A DNA stretch of 64,000 bases, taken from contig NZ_CP030038.1 of assembly GCF_015291725.1 (NCBI RefSeq), positions 8,173,001 through 8,237,000 on the forward strand, written 5' to 3'. Origin of the DNA: Bradyrhizobium sp. CCBAU 51765. Its GTDB lineage: Bacteria; Pseudomonadota; Alphaproteobacteria; Rhizobiales; Xanthobacteraceae. Every line of letters begins with the position of its first letter. The stretch's first letter is position 1. Position numbers and translations under genes: made by a program. The notes under the pieces are model-generated. The model saw only the letters and a program-made list of their open reading frames with translations, was not told where the DNA came from and made no database searches. Positions 7,673 through 16,097 of this stretch are shown piece by piece.

Positions 7673-8401
7673 CTAGGGAGCGATGATCTTGTTGCGAATC
7701 GCCAGCGCCACCGCATGCGTACGGTTGACGGCACCGAGCTTGCGCGCGGCGGTTGCAAGATGCTCTTCGGCGGTACGCTGCGTGATGTGCAGGATCTCAC
7801 CGATCTCCCAGGCCGATTTCCCCTGCGAAGCCCAGGCGATCGCCTCGCGCTCGCGCGGAGTGAGGCGCGTCGACGGATGCGGCACCGGCTCGAGCAGACG
7901 CCGGATGTGATCGAAGCCATACATGGCCATCAGGTGCAGCGCCGGCTTGCTGCGGGGATTGAGGTCGAGATGGACACCGCCGAGCGACACCGCGGCCTCA
8001 TAGCCGGTCAGCCCGTGGATCGGCACGATGAAACCGCGCGACATGCGAAACTCGCTGGCGCGATTCATCACCTCGGCTGCGTTCGGCTCGAGCTCAGCGT
8101 CATAGGGGGCTTCCGACCACTCGAACGGATTGACCGACTGCCGGCAGAGCCGCACCACGGGATCATAGCGGTCGTAATTGTTCTCGGTGTAGAGGCTGAA
8201 CCATCCCGCCGGCCAGCGCTTGGCAAGCACCATCTGTGCAAACCGCTGGTCGGGATTCGGCAATCCCGTCACGATGATGGTTTCGAAGCCGAAGCGACCA
8301 AAGGCCGCTTCGAGCGCATTCATGGCTTCGGGAACCTTGCGGTAGGCCTGCAGGCCTTCGATGAAGTCGAGCGCCTCCCGGCCATAGTCTACGGCGGACA
8401 T
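7673..8401 (-). CDS. bjaR: LuxR-family acyl-homoserine lactone receptor, BjaR type
   Basis: 242 residues. The N-terminal autoinducer-binding domain spans about 20-165 with the expected aromatic and acidic residues (W67, Y76, D80, P81, W95). The GerE helix-turn-helix domain spans about 179-236 (LTPREREAIAW and the recognition helix near QRTAEEHL). It is the cytoplasmic receptor that binds the BjaI product and activates bjaI. It lies directly upstream of bjaI in the same direction, with the palindrome between them. A small gene is transcribed divergently from 8566. Confidence 0.92.
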   Translation of the reverse strand: MSAVDYGREALDFIEGLQAYRKVPEAMNALEAAFGRFGFETIIVTGLPNPDQRFAQMVLAKRWPAGWFSLYTENNYDRYDPVVRLCRQSVNPFEWSEAPYDAELEPNAAEVMNRASEFRMSRGFIVPIHGLTGYEAAVSLGGVHLDLNPRSKPALHLMAMYGFDHIRRLLEPVPHPSTRLTPREREAIAWASQGKSAWEIGEILHITQRTAEEHLATAARKLGAVNRTHAVALAIRNKIIAP

Positions 8402-8565
8402 CGGTGCGTTTCCTGACCCTCGCCACTTCCGTATAGCACGTATCCGCGAGCTGCCTCAAATGGCCGTGGCCGTAGTTTCCCGGTGCCGATCTGCTCTGAA
8501 GATTTAAACTACTTGTGGCAGAATTTACGCCGCGATACACCTGAAATGTCTGAAGCGGGAAACCA

Positions 8566-8745
8566 ATGATGGAAGACGAGGACATCGCCCTCAACAGCGT
8601 GCTCGGCCTGGAATTGAACCGCGTGTTTTTTGCCGTCCGCGAAACGGCGAACAAGCAGAAGATCATCGAGTTCGCGCGCAAGGTGCTGCAAAGCGAGCAC
8701 GCGGAGGCGGCCGAGAACGCATCGCCCGAGGGCCCGGCGAGCTAG
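8566..8745 (+). CDS. Small protein of 59 residues, divergent from bjaR
   Basis: An open frame of 59 codons, MMEDEDIALNSV..., with strongly GC-biased third positions typical of real genes here, from ATG 8566 (or the adjacent ATG 8569) to TAG 8743. A weak GCGGGA lies upstream. The product is short, acidic and helical (VFFAVRETANKQKIIEFA), with no membrane segment or known motif. It is transcribed away from bjaR, sharing a 164-bp region, so it may be controlled by the same regulator. I do not recognise its family. Confidence 0.5.
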   Translation: MMEDEDIALNSVLGLELNRVFFAVRETANKQKIIEFARKVLQSEHAEAAENASPEGPAS

Positions 8746-8884
8746 CCATCGCAGTTGCAGCAAACGACGCCGATGCAACACATCGCGCGGCGACGCAGCC
8801 CTTCCGTTTGAACGCGCTGGTTTTGGTCGAAACACTCTGACCGCGAAGTTACTCCAACATCATCAGCCACGAGTCAGCTGCGCT

Positions 8885-9343
8885 CTTGCCCTCCCCCTCC
8901 AGACAGGGCGATCGCATATGGTGTGTCGAATGCAGCGGCATCGGCAGTGGGCTCCCTCCTCCGCTTGCGGACAGGGGTATCGCATATGAGATGTGGCTAT
9001 GGGCTCCGACTGTCTCCACAGCGTCATGGCCGGGCTTGTCCCGGCCATCCACGCCTTTCCACGTAGCGCAAAGAACGTGGATGCCCGGGACAAGCCCGGG
9101 CATGACGACCTCTGCAAAATTCATATGCGATTGCCCTGCGCTTGCGGGGGAGGGTTGGGGAGAGGGTGTCTCCGCGCTGGGATTATTGAGATTAACTGAG
9201 GACGCCCTGTGCGGCGAGAGCCCTCACCCGCCGCGCTCTGCGAGCGCGTCGGCCTCTCCCGCAAGCGGGAGAGGCGGAGCAAGCCTGCAGACAGTCCCCT
9301 GCAATTCATACGCGATAGCCCTGCCCCTCCAGGAGAGGGTGAG
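8885..9343. repeat. Composite repeat R2d, copy interrupted by another repeat
   Basis: This 459-bp block matches the 286-bp block at 20913-21198 over both halves, including the shared words GCAGCGGCATCGGCAGTGGG, CTGGGATTATTGAGATTAAC and GCAAGCCTGCAGACAGTCCC. In this copy about 170 bp, including an R3 repeat, sits inside the CTCCGCTTGCGG hairpin that is intact at 20913. It holds no gene; apparent proline-rich reading frames are a by-product of the GC-rich palindromes. Confidence 0.85.
9022..9108. repeat. Interspersed palindromic repeat R3, nested copy
   Basis: An inverted element starting CGTCATGGCCGGGCTTG and ending AAGCCCGGGCATGACG, with inner words CCATCCACG and CGTGGATG. Nearly the same sequence is at 62677-62763, and a rearranged version is at 58930-59050. 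Here it lies inside a larger repeat (8885-9343). Confidence 0.85.
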
Positions 9344-9446
9344 CCTTCTCTCCGATCGCACACACTTGCCGCTGGATGACATCACGGCTCTCGTGAGATG
9401 ATCGCCGCCACGATCGTGTTTCGGATGCCAAGGACATTTCAAGGCC

Positions 9447-10385
9447 ATGATGACGCTACGCCAGGTTGAAGTGATCCGTGCCGTGATGGTGACGGGCACC
9501 ATCGGCGGTGCGGCGAAGCTGCTCAACGTGTCGGCGCCGGGGATCAGCCGTCTGGTCAAATACACCGAACGCTCGCTCGGCATCCGCTTCTTCCAGCGCC
9601 AGAACGGGCGCTACTTCCCGACGCCGGAAGCCGAGAACATCTTCGAGCAGATCAACGGGGTCTACAAGAAGGTCGACGATCTCTCCGAGATCATCTCCAA
9701 GATCGGCCGCGGCGGCCTGTCGGAGCTGCGCATCGGCTCGGTGCCCAGCATCTCGCAGGTGATGGTGCCGCGCGCGATCGAGCGCGTCCGCCGCCGCTAT
9801 CCCGATCTCGGCATCGACATCAACATCCTCAAGCTCGAGGAAGCCATCGACTATCTCCTGCTCGGCCGCGGCGAGTGCGTCGCGATGAGCTACCGGCTGG
9901 AGCATTCCGGGCTCGACTTCATGCCGCTTGCCTCGGGCGAGCTCTATTGCATCGTGCCGCCGGGTCACGAGCTCGCCGGCCGCAAGCAGGTCTCGGCCGC
10001 CGAGATCACCCGCTATCCGCTGATCGGCATCGACCCGAACGATCCCTATGGGCGGATCATGGCCGAGATCTTTGCGCGCAACCGGCTCGACTACAACATC
10101 ACCATCCGCGCGCGCTTCGGCACCACGGTCTGCGCGCTGGTGAAGGCGGGGCTCGGCATCGCCATCATCGACCAGTTCACGGTGGCCCATGGCGGCTATC
10201 CGGGGATCGAGCTGTTGAAGATCACCGAGCCGACACGGTTCGACACCTATGTCGCGGTGAAGCGCGGTGCGCCGCTGTCGCTGCATGCCGAGTATTTCAT
10301 CGAGTCCCTGCGCACCGAGATGCGCGCGGTCGAGCCGTCCCGCGGCAACGGCAAGACCGTTCCGGCCCGGGGCCGGAAGAAATAA
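9447..10385 (+). CDS. LysR-family transcriptional regulator
   Basis: 312 residues. An N-terminal winged helix-turn-helix (residues about 1-60, with TIGGAAKLLNVSAPGISRLV as the DNA-reading part) is followed by a LysR substrate-binding domain (about 90-295). It starts at ATG 9447 or the adjacent 9450. It precedes, in the same direction, the shikimate/quinate dehydrogenase gene (132-bp gap) and the importer and dehydratase genes, so it is the likely activator of that catabolic operon with quinate, shikimate or dehydroshikimate as inducer. LysR genes are often divergent from their targets; here the gene is colinear. I could not pick out a certain T-N11-A operator in the gap. Confidence 0.9.
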   Translation: MMTLRQVEVIRAVMVTGTIGGAAKLLNVSAPGISRLVKYTERSLGIRFFQRQNGRYFPTPEAENIFEQINGVYKKVDDLSEIISKIGRGGLSELRIGSVPSISQVMVPRAIERVRRRYPDLGIDINILKLEEAIDYLLLGRGECVAMSYRLEHSGLDFMPLASGELYCIVPPGHELAGRKQVSAAEITRYPLIGIDPNDPYGRIMAEIFARNRLDYNITIRARFGTTVCALVKAGLGIAIIDQFTVAHGGYPGIELLKITEPTRFDTYVAVKRGAPLSLHAEYFIESLRTEMRAVEPSRGNGKTVPARGRKK

Positions 10386-10517
10386 CATGATGTTAGGTTT
10401 GCCGGATAAAAGGGTAATTGTGTTAGGCGGAGGAAAGGCTATCGTCGCAGCTGGAATTGCGCGGTTTTCCCCGCTAATGGCCGGGACCGGACGCTCCCAA
10501 CGAGACGATGGCGAACC

Positions 10518-11396
10518 ATGTCGAAGCGCGGATACGCCGCCAGCAAGAAGCTTCTCACCGGCCTGATCGGCGCGCCGATCGCGCATTCCGCGTCCCCCGC
10601 CATGCATGAGCGCGCCGCCGAGGCGCTTGGCCTGCGCGGTCACTACCAGCTCATCGAGGTCGCCGGCGCCGACGCGGCCGGGCTCCGCATGATGCTCGAA
10701 GGCGTGCGGCGGCTCGGCTTCGCCGGCGTCAATGTCACCTACCCCTACAAGGAGGCCGTGGTCCCGCTGCTCGACGCGCTGGCGCCGGGCGCAGCCAGCA
10801 TGGGCGCGGTCAACACCGTCGTGGTCAGGGATGGCCGGCTGACCGGCCACAACACCGACACCACGGGTTTCGCCCGGGCGGTGGCGCCACTGCTTGCCCC
10901 GTCCGGCAATGCCGTCGCGGTGATTGGCGCCGGCGGCGTTGGCAAGGCCATCGCATTCGCGCTGGCGAGCCTGAAAGTCGCCGACATCCGCATTTTCGAC
11001 AGCGAGCCGGCGCGCGCTGAGAAACTCGCTGGGCTGCTCGCCGGGCAAGGCGGCGCGAGGGTGGCTGGAAGCGTCGAGGACGCGCTCGTTGGCGCGACCG
11101 GCCTCGTCAACGGCACGCCAGTCGGCATGCTGCCGAGCCGTGACACGCCGGTACCGGCGGCGCTGCTCGGGGCGGACCTGTGGGTGGCCGACGCCGTCTA
11201 TTCGCCGCTGATCACGCCGCTGCTTGCCGCAGCGCGAGAGAAAGGCGCCCGGATCATGACCGGGCGCGAGCTCGCGATCTACCAGGCCGCGGACGCCTTC
11301 GAACTGTTCACCGGCCTTGCCCCATCGACCGAGATCATGGGAGAGGCTTTTGATGCCGTGATGGCTGCGCGCAGCGCCGCCTATCAGGCAGCTTGA
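10518..11396 (+). CDS. Shikimate/quinate dehydrogenase, NAD-type
   Basis: 292 residues. The family's substrate residues are visible: S24 and S26 (AHSAS), the VTYPYK motif with catalytic K78, N99 and D114. The nucleotide site is GAGGVG (137-142). After the second strand of the Rossmann domain the sequence is FDSEPARA, with D161 where NADP-dependent biosynthetic AroE proteins have an NRT motif. An acidic residue there favours NAD, as in catabolic quinate/shikimate dehydrogenases. This fits oxidation of quinate or shikimate to the 3-dehydro acids, which the dehydratase encoded at 16094 converts onward. It is the first enzyme gene of the operon. A biosynthetic role cannot be excluded from sequence alone. 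Confidence 0.88.
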   Translation: MSKRGYAASKKLLTGLIGAPIAHSASPAMHERAAEALGLRGHYQLIEVAGADAAGLRMMLEGVRRLGFAGVNVTYPYKEAVVPLLDALAPGAASMGAVNTVVVRDGRLTGHNTDTTGFARAVAPLLAPSGNAVAVIGAGGVGKAIAFALASLKVADIRIFDSEPARAEKLAGLLAGQGGARVAGSVEDALVGATGLVNGTPVGMLPSRDTPVPAALLGADLWVADAVYSPLITPLLAAAREKGARIMTGRELAIYQAADAFELFTGLAPSTEIMGEAFDAVMAARSAAYQAA

Positions 11397-11452
11397 GGCA
11401 AAGCGGCCGGACACAAGGCCGCTTGCAAGATTCGAAACGGGAGGAGAGGACG

Positions 11453-12583
11453 ATGAAATCAACGCTATTGGTGGGTGCAGTGCTCACCATCATGACCGCA
11501 ACCAGCGCCCACGCCCAGGCGATCAAGCTCGCCGACGTCGCCGAGCTGTCCGGCGGCGGCGCCACCGTCGGCACCAACTGGAAGAACGGCATTGACCTCG
11601 CGATCGAGGAGATCAACGCCAAGGGCGGCGTGCTCGGCCGCAAGCTGGAGGTCACCCACGCCGACTCGCAGTCCAACCCCGGCGTCGCCCGCGCGCAGGT
11701 GCAGAAGGCGCTCGACGCTGAGCCCTATGTGCTGCTCGGGCCCGGCTATTCCGGCTCGGTGAAGGTCACCGCGCCGCTCGCCGCCGAGGCCGGCATCGCG
11801 CAGATCATGGGTGGCGAGGCCGCCGAGCTGACGCAACAAGGCAACAAGTACCTGTTCCGCACCTCGTTCGGCCAGCAATCCTCGATGCCGAAGGTCGCGA
11901 AATACATCCACGACGAGATGAAGGCGAAGTCGGTGGCCGTGGTCTGGGTCAACAACGATTTCGGCCGCGGCGGCCGCGACGTCGTCATCAAGGAGCTCGA
12001 CCGGCTCGGCTCGAAGGTGGTCGCCGATCTCTCGACCGAGGCGGGCCAGGCCGATTTCGCGGCCGACGTCGGCAAGATCAAGGCCGCCAACCCGGACGCC
12101 GTGTTCGTGTATCTCAACGAAGAAGAGAGCGCGCGTATCCTCAAGGAGCTGAAGCGGCAGGGCGTCACTGTGCCGCTGATGGGCGAGACCACGCTGATCG
12201 GCCAGAAGGTGATCGAGCTCGCCGGCGATGCCGCCAACGGCGCCCGCGGCCATGTCGGCCTCACCACGGATGCCCCGGTCGATTTGATCAAGGCGTTCCG
12301 CGAGAAGTTCTCCAAGAAGTACAATTACGTGCCGGACCACAACGGCCTGAAGGGCTATCTCGCCGTCTATATGGTGAAGGCCACCACCGAGAAGATGGGC
12401 AAGGTCGACCCCAAGAAGTTCGCCGACACCCTGCACGGCCTGACCATCAAGGCCGCGGACGAGCCGGGCATCCTGATGGACGTCACCTTCAGCGATACCG
12501 GCGACATCGACCGTCAGAGCTTTCTGGTCGAGGTCGTGGAAGGCAAGCAGGTCGTGAAGCAGGTGCTGCCGAAGGTGAAGTGA
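11453..12583 (+). CDS. Periplasmic binding protein of HAAT-type importer (quinate/shikimate-type substrate inferred)
   Basis: 376 residues, with a cleavable signal peptide ending AHAQ-A near residue 22 and a Peripla_BP_6 (LivK-type) fold. ATG 11453 is preceded by GGGAGGAGAGG. It lies 56 bp after the dehydrogenase gene and directly before the complete livHMGF set, so it is the dedicated binding protein of that importer. The operon also encodes dehydrogenase and 3-dehydroshikimate dehydratase, so the ligand is probably quinate, shikimate or a related hydroaromatic acid; this is inference from neighbours. Confidence 0.92.
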   Translation: MKSTLLVGAVLTIMTATSAHAQAIKLADVAELSGGGATVGTNWKNGIDLAIEEINAKGGVLGRKLEVTHADSQSNPGVARAQVQKALDAEPYVLLGPGYSGSVKVTAPLAAEAGIAQIMGGEAAELTQQGNKYLFRTSFGQQSSMPKVAKYIHDEMKAKSVAVVWVNNDFGRGGRDVVIKELDRLGSKVVADLSTEAGQADFAADVGKIKAANPDAVFVYLNEEESARILKELKRQGVTVPLMGETTLIGQKVIELAGDAANGARGHVGLTTDAPVDLIKAFREKFSKKYNYVPDHNGLKGYLAVYMVKATTEKMGKVDPKKFADTLHGLTIKAADEPGILMDVTFSDTGDIDRQSFLVEVVEGKQVVKQVLPKVK

Positions 12584-12590
12584 GATCTCC

Positions 12591-12614
12591 CCTCTCCCCG
12601 CTTGCGGGGAGAGG
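12591..12614 (+). repeat. Hairpin between binding protein and permease genes
   Basis: Perfect 10-base arms CCTCTCCCCG / CGGGGAGAGG around CTTG, 8 bases after the binding protein stop and 19 before livH. It is not followed by T residues. Such hairpins after binding-protein genes commonly protect the upstream mRNA and give more binding protein than permease. Confidence 0.6.
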
Positions 12615-12632
12615 GAGAGGAAAGAGGGGACA

Positions 12633-13508
12633 ATGTCCAACCTGTTCGATCTTCTGGTCGCGGGACTTGCCACTGGCGCGATCTACGCGCTGGTCGCGGT
12701 CGGCTTCACGCTGCTGTGGCAGACCTCGCAGACCATCAATTTCGCCCAAGGCGAGTTCGTGATGCTGCCGGCGTTCCTGATGCTGGCGGCGATGCATGTG
12801 GGCGCGCCATTCTGGCTCGCCATCATCCTCGGGATCCTGCTCTCGATGATCCTGCTCGGCCTCGCCTTCAAGCTGCTTCTGGTCGACCCGATGATGCGCC
12901 ATGGCGTGCTGCCGCTGGCGATTGCGACGATGGCGCTCGCGATCGGCATCAAGGAGGCCGTCAAGCAGTTCTATAGCGCGGAAGCCTCGCCCTTCCCCTC
13001 GATCGTGCCGACCGGCGACGTCTCCATCCTCGGCCACGCCGTCTCGCTGCAGAGCATCGGCGTGCTCGTCGTTGCCATCCTCGCCGTGCTTGGACTGACG
13101 ACGCTGCTCAACCGCACCTCGCTCGGGCACCAGATGCAGGCTGCGGCGCAGAACCCGACCGTGGCGCGCATCATCGGCGTCCCGGTCGAGCGCATGATCC
13201 TGCTGACCTTCCTGATCAACGCGTTCCTGGTGGCGCTGGCTTCGCTCCTGATCACGCCGATTTACCTCGCCAAATTCTCCTCCGGCGAGGTCCTGGGCCA
13301 GGCCGCCTTCATCGCAGCGATCGTCGGCGGCTTCAACCAGGTGCGCGGCGCGATCGTAGGCGGCCTGCTGATCGGCGTGCTCGACAACCTCGCGGCCGCC
13401 TACGTCTCGACCCAGTATCGCGCCGCCGTGCCGATGCTCTTCCTGATCGTCGTCATCCTGTTCCGGCCGCAGGGCTTGCTTGGCCGTGCCGAGGAGCGCA
13501 CCGTATGA
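12633..13508 (+). CDS. livH: Branched-chain amino acid-type ABC permease LivH (second set)
   Basis: 291 residues, hydrophobic throughout, with LivH family segments (VGFTLLWQTSQTINFAQGE near residue 28, FNQVRGAIVGGLLIGVLDN near 233). AGAGGGGACA precedes the ATG. It overlaps livM by 4 bp. It is part of the quinate/shikimate operon. Confidence 0.92.
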   Translation: MSNLFDLLVAGLATGAIYALVAVGFTLLWQTSQTINFAQGEFVMLPAFLMLAAMHVGAPFWLAIILGILLSMILLGLAFKLLLVDPMMRHGVLPLAIATMALAIGIKEAVKQFYSAEASPFPSIVPTGDVSILGHAVSLQSIGVLVVAILAVLGLTTLLNRTSLGHQMQAAAQNPTVARIIGVPVERMILLTFLINAFLVALASLLITPIYLAKFSSGEVLGQAAFIAAIVGGFNQVRGAIVGGLLIGVLDNLAAAYVSTQYRAAVPMLFLIVVILFRPQGLLGRAEERTV

Positions 13509-14503
13509 GCGGCTTCGCCAGACCCCTGAAGATCGCGCTCGGTCTTGCCGTCATCGCCGGCCTGATCATCGTCCCCATGAACTTCAACCGCTACGGCCTG
13601 TTCATCCTCAGCCAGTGGGCGGTGATGAGCATCGCCGCGATGGGCCTCAATCTCACGCTCGGCTATGCCGGCCAGGTCTCGCTGGCGCAGGGCGCCTTCG
13701 TCGGCATCGGCGCTTATGCGGCGGCGATCATGACGACGCACGGCTGGCCGCTGCCGGCGGCGATCGTGGTCGCGATCGTCCTGAGCTTCGCGGTCGGCTG
13801 GGTGCTCGGCTATCCCGCGCTACGCGTGCAGCACCACTACCTCGCCTTCGTCACGCTCGCCTTCTCGACCTTGGCCTTCCTGGTCTTCCGCAACGAGAGC
13901 TGGCTCACCGGCGGCATCTACGGCATCTCCAACATCCCGCGTCCGCACGTCTTCGGGCTGGCGACCAACAAGCCGCTGCCGTTCTATTATGTGTGTCTCG
14001 CCTCGCTTGCGATCGTGTCGCTCGCGATGTGGTGGCTGATCCGCTCGCCGTGGGGCCGCGCCTTCATGGCACTGCGCGAGAATCCGCTGCGCGCGCAATC
14101 GCTCGGCATCGACACACGGCGCTACACGCTGATGGCGTTCGCGATCGGCTCGGCACTCGGCGGCGTCGCCGGCGCGCTCTATGCGCCGCTGACGCAATAT
14201 ATCGACCCTGTTCCGTTCAACCTCTCGCTCTCGCTCGACCTGCTGATGATGGTGATCGTCGGTGGCGCCGGCTTCTATTTCGGCCCGTTCCTCGGCGCCA
14301 TGATCGCGGTGCTGCTGCCGGAATGGCTGCGCTTCACCGAAGGCTATTACCTGATGCTCTACGCCGTCGCGGTGATGCTGCTGCTGATCTGGTCGCCGAC
14401 CGGCATTCTCGGAATCCTCGATCGATATCTCGCCGAACGCCGCACCAAGGCGGCCTCCGCACTGCGCGCCGTCGCGAAATCCCGCCTGGAGACGGCGCAA
14501 TGA
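13505..14503 (+). CDS. livM: Branched-chain amino acid-type ABC permease LivM (second set)
   Basis: 332 residues with about ten hydrophobic segments, the LivM core (GLNLTLGYAGQVSLAQGAF near residue 47) and GGAGFYFGPFLGA near 255. It overlaps both livH and livG by 4 bp, which shows translational coupling. A long open frame in another phase covers this gene and runs into livG, but its sequence is meaningless. Confidence 0.92.
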   Translation: MSGFARPLKIALGLAVIAGLIIVPMNFNRYGLFILSQWAVMSIAAMGLNLTLGYAGQVSLAQGAFVGIGAYAAAIMTTHGWPLPAAIVVAIVLSFAVGWVLGYPALRVQHHYLAFVTLAFSTLAFLVFRNESWLTGGIYGISNIPRPHVFGLATNKPLPFYYVCLASLAIVSLAMWWLIRSPWGRAFMALRENPLRAQSLGIDTRRYTLMAFAIGSALGGVAGALYAPLTQYIDPVPFNLSLSLDLLMMVIVGGAGFYFGPFLGAMIAVLLPEWLRFTEGYYLMLYAVAVMLLLIWSPTGILGILDRYLAERRTKAASALRAVAKSRLETAQ

Positions 14504-15243
14504 ATGCGGTCCTCGAAGTCACCGATATCAAGAAGAACTTCGGCGGCATCAGCGCCGTCGGCGGCGTCTCGTTCGACGTGCGCGAGGGCGAGATCCTCGG
14601 CCTGATCGGCCCGAACGGCTGCGGCAAGTCGACCCTGTTCAACTGCATCCTCGGCCAGCTCACCCCGAGCGGCGGCGAAGTGAGGCTTGACGGTCGGGTC
14701 GTCACCGGCCTGCGTCCGTCCGAGCTCAACAGGCTCGGGGTCAGCCGCACCTTCCAGCTGCTGCAGGTGTTCCCAAAGCTCTCGGTGCGCGAGAACCTGA
14801 TCCTCGCCGGACAGGAGCACCAGGGCAACATGGCCTCGCGCCTGGTCGGCCGCTCCGATGCCGGGCTGACCGACGCCGCCAGCCAGATGATCGGCTTCTT
14901 CAAGCTCGATCATCTCGCCGACGAGCCGGCCGGCGGACTCTCCTATGGCCAGCAGAAGCTGCTTGATGCCGCCATGGCCTTCATGGGCGGACCACGCCTG
15001 GTGCTGCTCGACGAGCCCGCCGGCGGCGTCAACCCGTCGATGCTGGCTGACCTGAAGGACCGGCTGGTCGCGATCAATCGCGAGAAGAACGCCACCTTCG
15101 TCGTGATCGAGCACAACATGGAGTTCGTGATGTCGCTGTGCTCGCGCGTGATGGTGATGGCGGAAGGCAAGGTGCTGGCGATGGGACGGCCGGACGAGGT
15201 CCGCAAGAACCCCGCCGTGATCGACGCCTATCTTGGGCATTAA
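14500..15243 (+). CDS. livG: Branched-chain amino acid-type ABC ATPase LivG (second set)
   Basis: 247 residues. Walker A GPNGCGKST lies at 37-45, an altered signature LSYGQ at 147-151, Walker B LVLLDE at 167-172. The start is ATG 14500, inside the livM stop (ATGA overlap). The stop codon TAA is the first three bases of repeat R6 (15241), so the repeat trimmed or defines the end of the gene. Confidence 0.92.
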   Translation: MNAVLEVTDIKKNFGGISAVGGVSFDVREGEILGLIGPNGCGKSTLFNCILGQLTPSGGEVRLDGRVVTGLRPSELNRLGVSRTFQLLQVFPKLSVRENLILAGQEHQGNMASRLVGRSDAGLTDAASQMIGFFKLDHLADEPAGGLSYGQQKLLDAAMAFMGGPRLVLLDEPAGGVNPSMLADLKDRLVAINREKNATFVVIEHNMEFVMSLCSRVMVMAEGKVLAMGRPDEVRKNPAVIDAYLGH

Positions 15244-15346
15244 AGCGCGATGGAGATTAGAATGAACAGTCATCGCGCTTTAGCCTTCTTGTTGTTTGAG
15301 CATGATCTTGTCGGAAAACCGCAGCGCACTTTTCCGGATCATGCTG
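15241..15346. repeat. Interspersed palindromic repeat R6, copy 1, inside the operon
   Basis: Two hairpins in series: exact 12-base arms TAAAGCGCGATG / CATCGCGCTTTA (15241-15252 and 15271-15282), then GAGCATGATCTTGTCGGAAA and TTTTCCGGATCATGC (to 15346). The second half recurs at 52515-52583. I know this element as widespread in Bradyrhizobium genomes. Here it separates livG and livF by 116 bp, the only wide gap in the permease-ATPase block. Confidence 0.85.
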
Positions 15347-15359
15347 TAGGGAGCGAGCC

Positions 15360-16097
15360 ATGAGCGACCCGATCCTCTCGGTTCACAATCTCGTCGGCGG
15401 CTACGGCAAGATGACGATCCTGAACGGCACCACCTTCGCCGTGCCGCCGGCGACCATCACCACCATCATCGGCCCGAACGGCGCCGGCAAATCCACCGTG
15501 TTCAAGGCGATCTTCGGCCTGCTCAGGCTGCGCGAGGGCAAGATCAACTTCGCGGGTCGCGATGTCACGAATTGGAGCCAGCGCGCGCTGCTCAACGCCG
15601 GCATCTGCTACGTGCCGCAGGGACGCAACATCTTTCCCGAGCTGTTGGTGCGCCACAATATCGAGCTCGGCGGCGTCGCCGCCGACAAGGGCCTCGACCT
15701 GCCCAGGCGGATCGAGGCCGCGCTCGACCTCTTCCCGGCGCTGCGTCGCAAGTCTACGCAGCAGGCCTCGACGCTGTCGGGCGGCGAGCAGAAGCAGCTC
15801 GAGATTGCCCGCTCGCTGCTGCTCGAGCCGAGGCTCGTGCTGGTCGACGAGCCCTCGATCGGCCTGTCGCCGCTGATGGTGCAGCAGACCTTCGACATCC
15901 TGAAATCCCTGCGCGACCGCGGCGTGACCATCCTGATGATCGAGCAGAACGCACGCTCGGCGCTGGAGATCTCCGACATCGGCATCGTGCTCGAGCTCGG
16001 CCAGACCCGCATGGTCGACGACGCCAGGCGTATCCTGAACGATCCCCGCATCGGCCAGCTCTTCCTCGGCGGCGTCATGGAGGAAAGTGCGGCATGA
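15360..16097 (+). CDS. livF: Branched-chain amino acid-type ABC ATPase LivF (second set)
   Basis: 245 residues. Walker A GPNGAGKST at 38-46, signature LSGGE at 139-143, Walker B LVLVDE at 158-163. GGGAGCGAGCC precedes the ATG. Its last 4 bases overlap the start of the dehydratase gene, tying the importer to the catabolic enzyme in one transcript. Confidence 0.92.
   Translation: MSDPILSVHNLVGGYGKMTILNGTTFAVPPATITTIIGPNGAGKSTVFKAIFGLLRLREGKINFAGRDVTNWSQRALLNAGICYVPQGRNIFPELLVRHNIELGGVAADKGLDLPRRIEAALDLFPALRRKSTQQASTLSGGEQKQLEIARSLLLEPRLVLVDEPSIGLSPLMVQQTFDILKSLRDRGVTILMIEQNARSALEISDIGIVLELGQTRMVDDARRILNDPRIGQLFLGGVMEESAA

Noticed and set aside
9121..9363. Proline-rich small proteins in and around the CTCTCCCC-type repeats (also near 21000, 36250, 40650 and 51650)
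   Set aside because: The strings of the type PNPPPQAGEG arise from translating palindromic repeats. They vary between copies and have no start signals.
13480..14499. Long open frame fused in phase to livG, suggesting a permease-ATPase fusion
   Set aside because: The upstream part is the out-of-frame reading of livM and is an Arg/Ala/Pro-rich string. The livM frame itself is well conserved, and livG starts at ATG 14500 in an ATGA overlap.
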